Assembly (NCBI GenBank): GCA_964429135.1
Contig: CAYSAU010000007.1
Span: 91,397-155,396 of the forward strand
Reading direction: 5' to 3'
Source of the DNA: CAZSDU01 sp964429135
GTDB taxonomy: Bacteria > Bacteroidota > Bacteroidia > Bacteroidales > FEN-979
Length of the DNA stretch: 64,000 nt
Shown here: positions 17,339-25,183 of the stretch, piece by piece
How positions within the stretch are numbered: the stretch's first letter is position 1
Layout: every line of letters starts with the position of its first letter
Made by a program: the position numbers and the translations under genes
The notes under the pieces: generated by a model
Seen by the model: the letters and a program-made list of their open reading frames with translations, nothing else
Told to the model about the DNA's origin: nothing
Database searches by the model: none

Positions 17339-18478
17339 TTAATGATTCAGATCAAGGGTTTTATATATTGAAAGTACATTTTCTGCCATGGCTTTCCAGG
17401 AATATTTTTTTGCGTTTCTGAATCCTTTTTCCACAAGATCATTTTTCAGTTTATCGTCGCTGAGAATTAATTGAATAGCATCGCTGATCTGCCGGGGTTG
17501 AAAGGGGTCAATAAAACAAGCGGCATCTCCGCCCACTTCAGGCATTGAAGAAGTATTGGAGGAGATCACCGGGACTCCGCAAGCCATTGCCTCAAGCATT
17601 GGAATACCAAAGCTTTCCCGAAGTGAGGGATAGAGAAAAATGCTTGCTAAAGAGTAAATTGCCGGTAATTCTTGGTTGGGAACATAGCCTGTTAATCTGA
17701 CCAGTTCCCCCAGGTCAGGATCACCTATTTCCTGAATCAGACCTGCTAATTCATTTTTATCATAATCCAACATGACCAGCGGGATTTTTTCGGCAGAAGT
17801 CTGATTGAAGATGGATAGAGCTTTTAATACCCCCTTCGTATTCTTTTTTGGATCAGTATTTCCAAAGAAAAAAAAGAATTTTTCCGGAAGATGATACTTC
17901 AGGCGAATTTCCATTAAAATTTGTGAGTCAGTAATTTGCCTGAAATGAGTACCGACTCCATTATAAACTGCTTTTAATTTTGTATCGTCCATGTTAAAGA
18001 AGTGCGCAATTCTTTGCTTTTCATATTCAGATACAGTAATCACGCATTTACTTTTTTTTATGCATATTGGGACGTTCCATCTTCTGTACAGGTTTCCAAA
18101 TTTCTGGTAAGCAGAAAACCCCTTGCGGAACAGACTCAGTTTTTCCATGTAGATAATGTCATGGACAGTCACGATCAGGGGGATGTTGCATCTGACGGGG
18201 GCTGTATTGCTGGTACAATGCAGGATATCGCAACCGGCGGCCAGAGCTGCTTTGGGAAGCAGAAACTGCTCCCAGACCGGATATGGGGAATCCCCGAGCT
18301 CAATAATCTTAAAATTCGGGGTTTCCTTCAAGCAGGGATCCTCGTCTTTTTTTACGAAAATATAATACTCGTTGACATGATCAATTTCCTGGAGGTTTCT
18401 GATCAGCTCCAGGGCAACGATATCCATTCCATGTTTTTTTTTGCGGAATAACCGCTGTCCCTCAATACCAATTTTCAT
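17339..18478 (-). CDS. Glycosyltransferase family 4
   Basis: A 379-residue GT4 retaining glycosyltransferase. The N-terminus (KIGIEGQRLFRKKKHGMDIV) carries the acceptor-side glycine-rich loop, with ILHCTSNTAPV and VTVHDIIYMEKLSLF following. The C-terminal GT-B domain has FFFFGNTDPKKNTKGVLKAL, VRLTGYVPNQELPAIYSLAS, YPSLRESFGIPMLEAMACG (the EX7E motif) and PVISSNTSSMPEVGGDAA. The pattern resembles mannosyl- or rhamnosyl-type GT4 enzymes of O-antigen clusters. It overlaps the GT2 gene at 18475 by 4 bp. Confidence 0.9.
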   Translation of the reverse strand: MKIGIEGQRLFRKKKHGMDIVALELIRNLQEIDHVNEYYIFVKKDEDPCLKETPNFKIIELGDSPYPVWEQFLLPKAALAAGCDILHCTSNTAPVRCNIPLIVTVHDIIYMEKLSLFRKGFSAYQKFGNLYRRWNVPICIKKSKCVITVSEYEKQRIAHFFNMDDTKLKAVYNGVGTHFRQITDSQILMEIRLKYHLPEKFFFFFGNTDPKKNTKGVLKALSIFNQTSAEKIPLVMLDYDKNELAGLIQEIGDPDLGELVRLTGYVPNQELPAIYSLASIFLYPSLRESFGIPMLEAMACGVPVISSNTSSMPEVGGDAACFIDPFQPRQISDAIQLILSDDKLKNDLVEKGFRNAKKYSWKAMAENVLSIYKTLDLNH

Positions 18479-19686
18479 GGGTTATCATTTATAGGTTTTT
18501 CCGGTTCAGTTTTATAAGCATGTTCAGTATGTATAAATTTTTTGTTAGCACCCTTTACGATCAGGGGTAAGACAAGCATGATGAAGAATACCCTGGGTAA
18601 CCTCAATACTGCTTTTAGCGTGGATCGGGAATAAAATTTTGAGGGGATGGAAAAAACAATAGCTAGGATACAGGCAAGCAGTGAAATAATCCAGGCAAGC
18701 TGCAAGGGTGAATATGGGAAAAAAAGCCAGATCAGGTTGATGATGAATAAAAGCCCCAAAGTCACTATTCTTGGAGGTAGAGAGAATTGGAGTGCCTTAT
18801 TAAAATATTGCAGGTTGAAATCGATAAATATTTGACTGGCCGCTTTGAAAAAATCCTGTCCGAAATAATAGAGCTGTGAAGAAATCCATCGTTTCCTCTG
18901 CTTGTAAAACACCTGGGCATTCTGGACTTTCTCGTCAAGGACAAAGGCCTGGTTTAAATATGTTATTTTTATACGGTCTTTGAGTAAGAGCAATTCAAGC
19001 TCCTTATCGAAACCTCCTATGGCCTCCAGTTTGGGGATATAATGATGAAAAACGCGGGTACTGAAAGCCATGGCTGAGCCTATGAGGGCAGGGGCAAACC
19101 CGATGGCGGCATGGCCTTTCCGGAATATATGATTATTGATTTCCTCACTGATGGCATCCAGGAGCGCAAATGCAGTATTGGTATTCTTTGCCATACGGTG
19201 ACACTGTACCACCTCAGCTCCTGAATGAAACGCATTATTGACTTTCTGTAAAAGATCAGGCTCCAGATGGTTGTCGGCATCAAGGATAAGGATGATTTCA
19301 GTCTGAGGAGGAAGATAGGACAGGGCTTTTTGCAGGGATTTAACTTTTGTACTGATATCGAATGATACTTCAACGGTTGTCAGGGGAAATTTTTCCAATG
19401 ACTTCAGGGTGTCAGCATGAAAGTGATCGGCCACAAGAATAACCTGAAATGCATCCATGGGGTAGTTTTGTTCAAGAGATTTCTGTATGGTTTCCCTGAT
19501 CACGATATCTTCTTTAAACCCGGGAATGATGATAGTGATGAAATTTTTTTCGGGGTTTACCACGACTTTATCTTTGCTTGAAAACAAACCCGCGAAAGCA
19601 AATATCAGGAGATAAAGTGAACTTCCTCCAAGGTAGGCAATGGCTACAATCTGTAAGACTTCAACGATATCTTTGATTAAGTCCAT
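18475..19686 (-). CDS. Membrane glycosyltransferase family 2, first of a tandem pair
   Basis: A 403-residue membrane GT2 with an N-terminal helix, the donor site IIIPGFKEDIVIRETIQKSL, the DxD motif in LILDADNHLEPDLL, acceptor-side LELLLLKDRIK and a QxxRW-like KQRKRWISSQLYY. Three C-terminal helices follow. It is clearly paralogous to the neighbouring protein encoded at 19693-20898: both have EEINNHIFRKGH followed by an ALIGS segment. Such enzymes are processive synthase-like transferases. It overlaps the GT4 start by 4 bp and lies 6 bp after its paralogue. The product is unknown. Confidence 0.88.
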   Translation of the reverse strand: MDLIKDIVEVLQIVAIAYLGGSSLYLLIFAFAGLFSSKDKVVVNPEKNFITIIIPGFKEDIVIRETIQKSLEQNYPMDAFQVILVADHFHADTLKSLEKFPLTTVEVSFDISTKVKSLQKALSYLPPQTEIILILDADNHLEPDLLQKVNNAFHSGAEVVQCHRMAKNTNTAFALLDAISEEINNHIFRKGHAAIGFAPALIGSAMAFSTRVFHHYIPKLEAIGGFDKELELLLLKDRIKITYLNQAFVLDEKVQNAQVFYKQRKRWISSQLYYFGQDFFKAASQIFIDFNLQYFNKALQFSLPPRIVTLGLLFIINLIWLFFPYSPLQLAWIISLLACILAIVFSIPSKFYSRSTLKAVLRLPRVFFIMLVLPLIVKGANKKFIHTEHAYKTEPEKPINDNP

Positions 19687-19692
19687 AGCACA

Positions 19693-20898
19693 TCATTTTT
19701 CGTTTTTTTTCTCTAAAGGGGCAGAAGTGGTATGTGTAGTGTGTCCGAATCCCTGTTTTGCTTTATATATGCGAAAAAGTGATAGCATCATAAATAAAAA
19801 ACCCTGGGGCAAAGAGAAAACAGCTTTCAGTGTAGCAAGATTATAAAGATGTTTCGGAATGGAGATGAGTAAGCTTAAAACACAAATGGAAGTCAAACCA
19901 ATCCATAACCATTGAAAATATAGCTGCTGAAATGCCAGGGAGAGTATGGAAATGATAAACAGGAAACCGAGCAGAAAGATTCTGGGGGGTAACATCTGCT
20001 GAAATACTTTGTCAAAGAAATCGATGTTATGATTACGGAATAATTGGACAAGGCTGTTTGAAAAATTTTCACGGGCATAGATGAACTGGTTGGCCAGCCA
20101 TCTTGTGCGTTGGGTCACAAAGGTTTTCGATTTCTGGACCTTTTCATCATAAACATGGGCATTTTCATCATATTCAATGGTGATTTTATCGCGCAATAAG
20201 CTAATCTCCAATTCTTTGTCTTCTCCGAAAGAATCGATTCCCGACATATAATTTTTAAACAGCATATAATCAAAACACATTCCCGAACCGATCAATGCTG
20301 ATGATAAACCAAGCACTCTATGGCCTTTCCTGAAAATATGATTATTTATCTCCTCGCTTACGGAGTCAAGTACGGCAAAAGATGTATTCCTGTTTTTAGC
20401 CATCCGGTGTCCCTGAATCGCTACATATCCTCGTGAAAGCGCTTCATTCATCAAGGTAATGAAATTGGTTTCCATGACATTATCAGCATCCAGGACGATG
20501 GCTGCATCGTACTGTTTTTCAATTTGAGACATGGCTTTATTTAATGCCCTGGCTTTTGAACTTTTCTCAAAGGAAACTTCAATTACTTTGATTGGGAGTT
20601 TTCTAAGGTTTTCAAGGGTTTCAGGCTGGAAGGAATCGGCGATCACGATCACATCATAAAATTCCAGGGGATAGTCTTGATCAAGTGCATGTTTCGCCAC
20701 GTTTACGATGACGGTATCCTCTTTATACCCGGGAAGGAAGACAGCAAATGTTCTCAGAGGGACATCCTTTGCTTTTGTTATCCGGTATGGAAACAATCCT
20801 GCGATGGAAAAAATGGCAAAATACAAGGTTCCTACTAAAAAATAAGAGAAGATCAGTATTTCCGGTATGTAAATCAGGTAATCAACCATCATTGTCAT
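19693..20898 (-). CDS. Membrane glycosyltransferase family 2, second of a tandem pair
   Basis: A 401-residue membrane GT2 with VFLPGYKEDTVIVNVAKHAL, the DxD motif in IVLDADNVMETNFI, DKELEISLLRDKITI and the QxxRW-equivalent TQRTRWLANQFIYA, plus an N-terminal and three C-terminal membrane helices. It is paralogous to the gene immediately downstream. Start choice: an ATG at 20919 would overlap the upstream methyltransferase by 22 bp; the ATG at 20898 gives a TAATG junction with the upstream stop and places MTMMVDYLIYIP just before the first helix, so it is preferred. Neither start has a clear Shine-Dalgarno. Confidence 0.87.
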   Translation of the reverse strand: MTMMVDYLIYIPEILIFSYFLVGTLYFAIFSIAGLFPYRITKAKDVPLRTFAVFLPGYKEDTVIVNVAKHALDQDYPLEFYDVIVIADSFQPETLENLRKLPIKVIEVSFEKSSKARALNKAMSQIEKQYDAAIVLDADNVMETNFITLMNEALSRGYVAIQGHRMAKNRNTSFAVLDSVSEEINNHIFRKGHRVLGLSSALIGSGMCFDYMLFKNYMSGIDSFGEDKELEISLLRDKITIEYDENAHVYDEKVQKSKTFVTQRTRWLANQFIYARENFSNSLVQLFRNHNIDFFDKVFQQMLPPRIFLLGFLFIISILSLAFQQLYFQWLWIGLTSICVLSLLISIPKHLYNLATLKAVFSLPQGFLFMMLSLFRIYKAKQGFGHTTHTTSAPLEKKNEK

Positions 20899-21503
20899 TA
20901 TTTTTTTGCGAGCGCCCAAACGGTAACCGGGTAAGATGGCTCATTTTTCAATGATCCGAACCAGCCCCTTGGCGCCCAGTTTTTAAAATTGGCTTTAACA
21001 CATGCCCTGTTACCCCATGACCAGGTTTGTATTCCTTCGAGGGGAAATCCACACTCATGCAGGAAATGCTTCATGCCGGTTTCTGTCCATCGCGAGCAAT
21101 CATAAGGCATGGGATGGATCTTGATTAAAAAAGGTGTGGCAACCAGGAAATGACCACCCGGTTTCACCATATCATAAACATTTTTACCGGCACGATAGGG
21201 GTATAATAAATGTTCGAAAACCTGATCTGCAATGACAAGATCAAATTGTTTATCGAGTTTGTCCACACAAATATCGAATTCAGGATAATTGAATTCGGTG
21301 AAGCTTTTAAATTTAATATCCAGGAATGTTTTACCTGCTGATACCTCAAGGGCATCAAGTTGTTCGGGATGCAGGCCATTGATCAATTTGAAACATTCGC
21401 GATATAGCACAGTGCGTGTCCAATGCTTGTAATCATAGCCAATTGAAGAAAGCAAGGGTTTCAGCCTGTCTTTGTTGGTATAAATCAATTTTTTCAGACC
21501 CAT
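20898..21503 (-). CDS. SAM-dependent methyltransferase, first gene of the second polysaccharide operon
   Basis: A 201-residue class I methyltransferase. The core is recognisable from LDALEVSAGKTFLDIKF (motif I region), FDLVIADQVFEHLLYPYRA (motif II) and VYDMVKPGGHFLVATPFLI (post-motif). The C-terminus has YDCSRWTETGMKHFLHECGF, common in methyltransferases of O-antigen and exopolysaccharide loci. It leads the minus-strand operon that runs down to 8457 and has a well-formed promoter directly upstream (21528-21558). The likely role is O-methylation of a polysaccharide residue or its lipid-linked precursor; this is inferred from context. Confidence 0.85.
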   Translation of the reverse strand: MGLKKLIYTNKDRLKPLLSSIGYDYKHWTRTVLYRECFKLINGLHPEQLDALEVSAGKTFLDIKFKSFTEFNYPEFDICVDKLDKQFDLVIADQVFEHLLYPYRAGKNVYDMVKPGGHFLVATPFLIKIHPMPYDCSRWTETGMKHFLHECGFPLEGIQTWSWGNRACVKANFKNWAPRGWFGSLKNEPSYPVTVWALAKK

Positions 21504-21527
21504 GTGTTTTGGTTTTTAATTAAAGTT

Positions 21528-21558
21528 TAAAGATAGTATAAGAATTTCTATTCACCAA
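21528..21558 (-). promoter_or_regulatory. Promoter of the second polysaccharide operon
   Basis: On the minus strand TTG (21556-21558) is followed after exactly 20 bp by TATCTTTA (21528-21535), seven of eight matches to TAnnTTTG. The predicted transcription start lies ~18 nt before the ATG at 21503. The spacing is standard for the Bacteroidota primary sigma factor. It drives the methyltransferase-glycosyltransferase-kinase operon down to 8457. Confidence 0.6.
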
Positions 21559-21581
21559 GTCTTCCCGGTAATGAATTATTA

Positions 21582-21612
21582 TTGTTTTTTAATTCATGAT
21601 ATATTAGATTTG
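21582..21612 (+). promoter_or_regulatory. Promoter of the hexapeptide acyltransferase gene
   Basis: TTG (21582-21584), a 20-bp spacer and TAGATTTG (21605-21612, a perfect TAnnTTTG) lie 16 bp before the ATG at 21629. It is back to back with the minus-strand promoter at 21528-21558, so the 125-bp gap is a genuine divergent control region. Confidence 0.65.
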
Positions 21613-21628
21613 CGTAAGAATTCATACT

Positions 21629-22291
21629 ATGGATAATTTATCTCTCAAAGAAAAAAAGTATCAAAGAGCAATTTCCGGGTTTAAATTTATCAGGAATGTC
21701 AATTTCCTGAGGACCTTAAGAGTGTTTCTTTCGAGCAGGCATAAGGGTATATGTCTTTTATACGGAAAGGCCACATTTGAGTCGCATAAGACAGCCAGAA
21801 TGGAGATAAAAAATGGTGTATTTCAATTTAATCGTTCCTGGACTAAAAAAAATCCATTTCCATCCATGCTGACTCTTGAGGAAAATGCAAGATTACAGGT
21901 CAATGGGGATTTCAGGATATTTTCAGGTTCCCGTGTCCTGGTATGGGTAAATTCGACTTTGATTCTGGGAAGCGGATATATCAATAATAATCTTATTCTT
22001 TCCTGTTACGACAGAATTGAAATCGGACATGATGTAGCCATTTCCGAAAATGTTTGTATCAGGGATTCGGATAATCATGATATACTAAATTCCGATCATG
22101 TAAAAACCCAAGCAGTTAAGATCGGCAATCATGTCTGGATTGGGACTAATGTCATCATTTTAAAAGGGGTGACCATTGGGGATGGAGCTGTCATTGCTGC
22201 CGGCGCTGTAGTGAATAAGGATGTTCCCCCGGGTTGTCTGGCTGGAGGTGTCCCGGCTAGGGTGCTGAAAACGTCAATAGAATGGAAATAA
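21629..22291 (+). CDS. Left-handed beta-helix (hexapeptide) acyltransferase
   Basis: A 220-residue WbbJ-type O-acetyltransferase-like protein. The C-terminal half shows hexapeptide repeats: LILGSGYINNNLILSC, IEIGHDVAISENVCI, VKIGNHVWIGTNVIILKGVT and IGDGAVIAAGAVVNKDVPPG, ending in LAGGVPARVLKT, the family terminus. RDSDNHD (loop with the catalytic His) matches xenobiotic/maltose O-acetyltransferases. It probably acetylates a polysaccharide sugar with acetyl-CoA in the cytosol. It is the only plus-strand gene inside the locus, with its own promoter, and its end converges on the end of the first operon with a 6-bp gap. Confidence 0.9.
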   Translation: MDNLSLKEKKYQRAISGFKFIRNVNFLRTLRVFLSSRHKGICLLYGKATFESHKTARMEIKNGVFQFNRSWTKKNPFPSMLTLEENARLQVNGDFRIFSGSRVLVWVNSTLILGSGYINNNLILSCYDRIEIGHDVAISENVCIRDSDNHDILNSDHVKTQAVKIGNHVWIGTNVIILKGVTIGDGAVIAAGAVVNKDVPPGCLAGGVPARVLKTSIEWK

Positions 22292-22297
22292 ACAATG

Positions 22298-23221
22298 TCA
22301 GAGGTATGGGTTATCGTGTAACTGCTTGTTGAACAGATTTCTTGTGTGCCATCCAATAGCCCTAACATAGGAGTAAAAGAAATTCAATTTTCCACGGATC
22401 AGGAAAGAAAATGCATTTTTTGGTATAGCTACCGTCAATTGATACAGGATCCCCATTAGAAAATCCCTGCCAAAGATATTCCTCCTCATAAAAACAATAC
22501 GGTTCCTGTTGAGGTAATAAATTTTCATCGGGTTAAGTTTTCCGACAGATATAGATTCCTTATGAAACACTATCGAATTATGGACATACCATATTTTATA
22601 CCCGGCTCTTTTTATCCTGTAACTCCAATCTGCTTCTTCATAGTACAGAAAAAAGGTATATGACATCATCCCGATCTCCTTGATGACCTTCATGGGTACC
22701 ATCATGGCAGCTCCATGGGCATAGGCGGTTTCGCGATCCTGGTTGTACTGCCCTTTATCCTTTTGCCTGTATCCGATTGCAAAACTTCTCATGGTCCATG
22801 GATTAATCTCGGTATACCCGGCATACTGTATCAGTGTGGGATCATAAAAAAACCTGATTTTTGGGCTGATGGCGCCGATTCCCGGATCAGCCATGAATTT
22901 TTGAACCAAGGGTTCCAAAAATCCTTTATCGACGACCGTATCATTGTTTAAAAGTAAAACATATTCCCCCTGTGCACGCATTAGTCCGAGGTTGTTTCCC
23001 CCTGCAAAGCCGTAATTGATAGGACTTTCATATAGGATTACCCCAGGGTACCGCCGTTTGATGATTTTTGGATCATCTTCCTGAGAAAAATTGTCAATGA
23101 TGATGATTTCAATGTTAGGATAGGAAATTTTTGTCAGAGATTCAATCATTTCACAAGTGACCTCTGACTGGTTATAATTAACCGAAACAATGGATACAAG
23201 CGGGTAAGTATGTTTTAACAT
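22298..23221 (-). CDS. Glycosyltransferase family 2 (WbbL/rhamnosyltransferase-like), copy 1
   Basis: A 307-residue GT2 with VSIVSVNYNQSEVTCEMIES, IIIIDNFSQEDDP, GFAGGNNLGLMRAQGEYVLL and the DxD-like LLNNDTVVDKGFLEPLV, then FFLYYEEADWSYRIKRAGY, the acceptor-side ExDW motif. This is the signature of WbbL-type rhamnosyl- and related transferases that work on the cytosolic lipid carrier. It is a tandem paralogue of the gene encoded at 23231-24160, with most blocks shared. It lies 9 bp after that gene and is the last gene of the first polysaccharide operon. Confidence 0.9.
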   Translation of the reverse strand: MLKHTYPLVSIVSVNYNQSEVTCEMIESLTKISYPNIEIIIIDNFSQEDDPKIIKRRYPGVILYESPINYGFAGGNNLGLMRAQGEYVLLLNNDTVVDKGFLEPLVQKFMADPGIGAISPKIRFFYDPTLIQYAGYTEINPWTMRSFAIGYRQKDKGQYNQDRETAYAHGAAMMVPMKVIKEIGMMSYTFFLYYEEADWSYRIKRAGYKIWYVHNSIVFHKESISVGKLNPMKIYYLNRNRIVFMRRNIFGRDFLMGILYQLTVAIPKNAFSFLIRGKLNFFYSYVRAIGWHTRNLFNKQLHDNPYL

Positions 23222-23230
23222 AAGAAATGA

Positions 23231-24160
23231 TCAGGACAATCTAGGACTTTCATGGATTTCTTTGCTGAACATGGTTTTTATATGCCAGCGGATGGCTTTA
23301 AGATAAGCAGTAAAAAGATGGAATTTTCTTTTTAATAGAAAAACCCCGGCATTTTTTGGAATGGCGATGAAAATCTGATAAAGGATGGAGATGAGGGCTA
23401 CCCAGCCTTTGATATTTCTCCTCAGGTAAAGAATCCGGTTTCTGCTTAAATAGTAGATTTTCAAGGGACTCATTGAGCCTGTAGAAATGGAATCCTTATG
23501 ATAAACAATTGAATTGTGGATGTACCAAACTTTGTATCCTGCATCTTTAATTCTTTGAATCCAATCGAGCTCTTCATAATACAGAAAAAAAATATCTGCC
23601 ATCAGACCTACTTCTCTAACTATTTGCATGGGCAGCATCATGGCAGCACCAAAGGCATAGTTAGTGAGAGAATCCCTGTCGTACTGTCCGTTGTCAGTCT
23701 CGTTAAACCCAATGCTGAAATGGCGAATCGTAAAGGGATTGATGGTTGTAAAACCTGCATATTGGATGATGTCGGGGTGATAGAAATAGCGGATTTTAGG
23801 GCTGACAACACCAACTTTCGCATCTTCTTCCAGTTTTTTCACCAGGGGTTCAAGAAAACCGGGATCGACCTCTGTATCATTGTTGATCAATAACAGATAT
23901 TTTCCTTTAGCGATACGAATACCAAGATTATTTCCCCCTGCAAAGCCAAGATTTTGTTCACTTTTTATAAAAATAATTTCCGGGTATTTTTCTTTGATTA
24001 TGGATGGATCTTTTGTCGGGGATCCATTATCCACCACAATAATTTCGATACAAGGGTAGGAGATATGTAGCAGGGATTCGATCAGCTCGCAGGTCACTTC
24101 AGGCTGATCATAGTTTACGGTGATGATTGAAACCAGTGGAGAAACTGATGATTTTTCCAT
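23231..24160 (-). CDS. Glycosyltransferase family 2 (WbbL-like), copy 2
   Basis: A 309-residue GT2, paralogous to its downstream neighbour. Shared landmarks are VSIITVNYDQPEVTCELIES, IIVVDNGSPTKDP, GFAGGNNLGIRIAKGKYLLL, NNDTEVDPGFLEPLV and FFLYYEELDWIQRIKDAGY. The duplication probably provides two related linkages, for example consecutive deoxyhexose residues. It begins 14 bp after a 35-codon membrane peptide gene (24175-24282). Donor specificity cannot be read from the sequence. Confidence 0.9.
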   Translation of the reverse strand: MEKSSVSPLVSIITVNYDQPEVTCELIESLLHISYPCIEIIVVDNGSPTKDPSIIKEKYPEIIFIKSEQNLGFAGGNNLGIRIAKGKYLLLINNDTEVDPGFLEPLVKKLEEDAKVGVVSPKIRYFYHPDIIQYAGFTTINPFTIRHFSIGFNETDNGQYDRDSLTNYAFGAAMMLPMQIVREVGLMADIFFLYYEELDWIQRIKDAGYKVWYIHNSIVYHKDSISTGSMSPLKIYYLSRNRILYLRRNIKGWVALISILYQIFIAIPKNAGVFLLKRKFHLFTAYLKAIRWHIKTMFSKEIHESPRLS

Positions 24161-24174
24161 ACTATTCCGACAAA

Positions 24175-24282
24175 CTATTGATCTTTTTTCATATTGTTTT
24201 TATGTTGCAGATAACCTGCAAGAAATCCGATGGGTGTAAAGAGTACAAACCCGATTAAAATATAGACAATTACACCTTCCAT
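24175..24282 (-). CDS. Small membrane protein, 35 residues
   Basis: A short ORF of 35 codons (MEGVIVYILIGFVLFTPIGF, then LAGYLQHKNNMKKDQ) fits neatly between two operon genes, 17 bp after the upstream stop and 14 bp before the next start. It predicts one membrane helix (~3-23) and a short basic cytosolic tail, the usual shape of a functional small membrane protein. No Shine-Dalgarno is visible, as for most genes in this operon. Function is unknown; it could assist a glycosyltransferase or the Wzx/Wzy assembly. The tight fit is the main support, and conservation in related genomes would decide. Confidence 0.55.
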   Translation of the reverse strand: MEGVIVYILIGFVLFTPIGFLAGYLQHKNNMKKDQ

Positions 24283-24299
24283 GATCTATGGTTTACGCT

Positions 24300-25172
24300 T
24301 TAATATTTGTTTGAATCAATGGTTTCATAATCTCCTTTCTGCTTCACGAAATACTCCCTGATCCTTTTAAATTCCTTGATGACACGAATGGCAAAGGCAT
24401 TGATGAAGGGACCTTCTCGTTTCAGGGATCGATCGATCATCCAGACGACAGATTTTTTAGAGCGTAGGGGTACGACTTTACCGAATTTGGTAAGTTGCCA
24501 GGCCATATATCCATCCTCACCTCTTTTTATGATCGTATTCCAACCCCCTGTTTTATACGCCAGTTCTTTAACCATTCCGAAGCTGTATCCGCAAACGCTT
24601 AATTCTGGTCTTTTAATTCCTCTCAGGTAGTGGACAAAATATTTTACAAATTCATAAATGGCAAATCCAATCCGGAATTTTTTCAGATTTTCCTTATAAA
24701 AGGAAGCTTGTCCGTAAACTGCTGCCACACCATTTTGCTGGAGTTTTTTTACCATACATTCCACCCAATCCGGAGGATAAATGGTATCTGCATCTACAGT
24801 AAGATAATATTTTCCTTTGGAAATATCCATGGCTGCCTGTCTTGCGTTTCCTACGCCTTTTTTCGTTTCGAGCACATATTTTATTCCGGTTTTTTTAATG
24901 ATTTCGCTGGTTTTATCCTGTGAATTATTATCGGTACAGATAATCTCCAATGGAAAAGTGGTTTTCTGGTCTGCCAGCGAAGAAATGGTTCTTAGGATAT
25001 ATTGTTCCTCGTTATAAGCAATGATTCCGACAGAAACGAGCGGGTTTTCGCTTACGAGTCCTTCTACTTTTGAACGGATGGATTGGTACACTGATTCCGG
25101 AATGTCCTCAGCAGTTTTAAAATTAAACCAGTGAGCTCTGACCCATTTGGGAACGATGAGGTTGGGAAACAT
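24300..25172 (-). CDS. Glycosyltransferase family 2
   Basis: A 290-residue GT2. The core shows VSVGIIAYNEEQYILRTISS, EIICTDNNSQDKTSEIIKKT, the family GVGNARQAAMDISKGKY and the DxD motif in LTVDADTIYPPDWVE. KRGEDGYMAWQLTKFGKV is the acceptor-side ED-like region. It lacks strong membrane helices, but FAIYEFVKYFVHYL may associate with the membrane. It starts 11 bp after the polymerase/ligase gene. It probably adds one sugar in repeat-unit assembly. Confidence 0.88.
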   Translation of the reverse strand: MFPNLIVPKWVRAHWFNFKTAEDIPESVYQSIRSKVEGLVSENPLVSVGIIAYNEEQYILRTISSLADQKTTFPLEIICTDNNSQDKTSEIIKKTGIKYVLETKKGVGNARQAAMDISKGKYYLTVDADTIYPPDWVECMVKKLQQNGVAAVYGQASFYKENLKKFRIGFAIYEFVKYFVHYLRGIKRPELSVCGYSFGMVKELAYKTGGWNTIIKRGEDGYMAWQLTKFGKVVPLRSKKSVVWMIDRSLKREGPFINAFAIRVIKEFKRIREYFVKQKGDYETIDSNKY

Positions 25173-25183
25173 GCTGGGTGGTT

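Noticed and set aside
18002..18451. 149-residue plus-strand ORF
   Set aside because: It is the antisense shadow of the GT4 gene with its EX7E motif.
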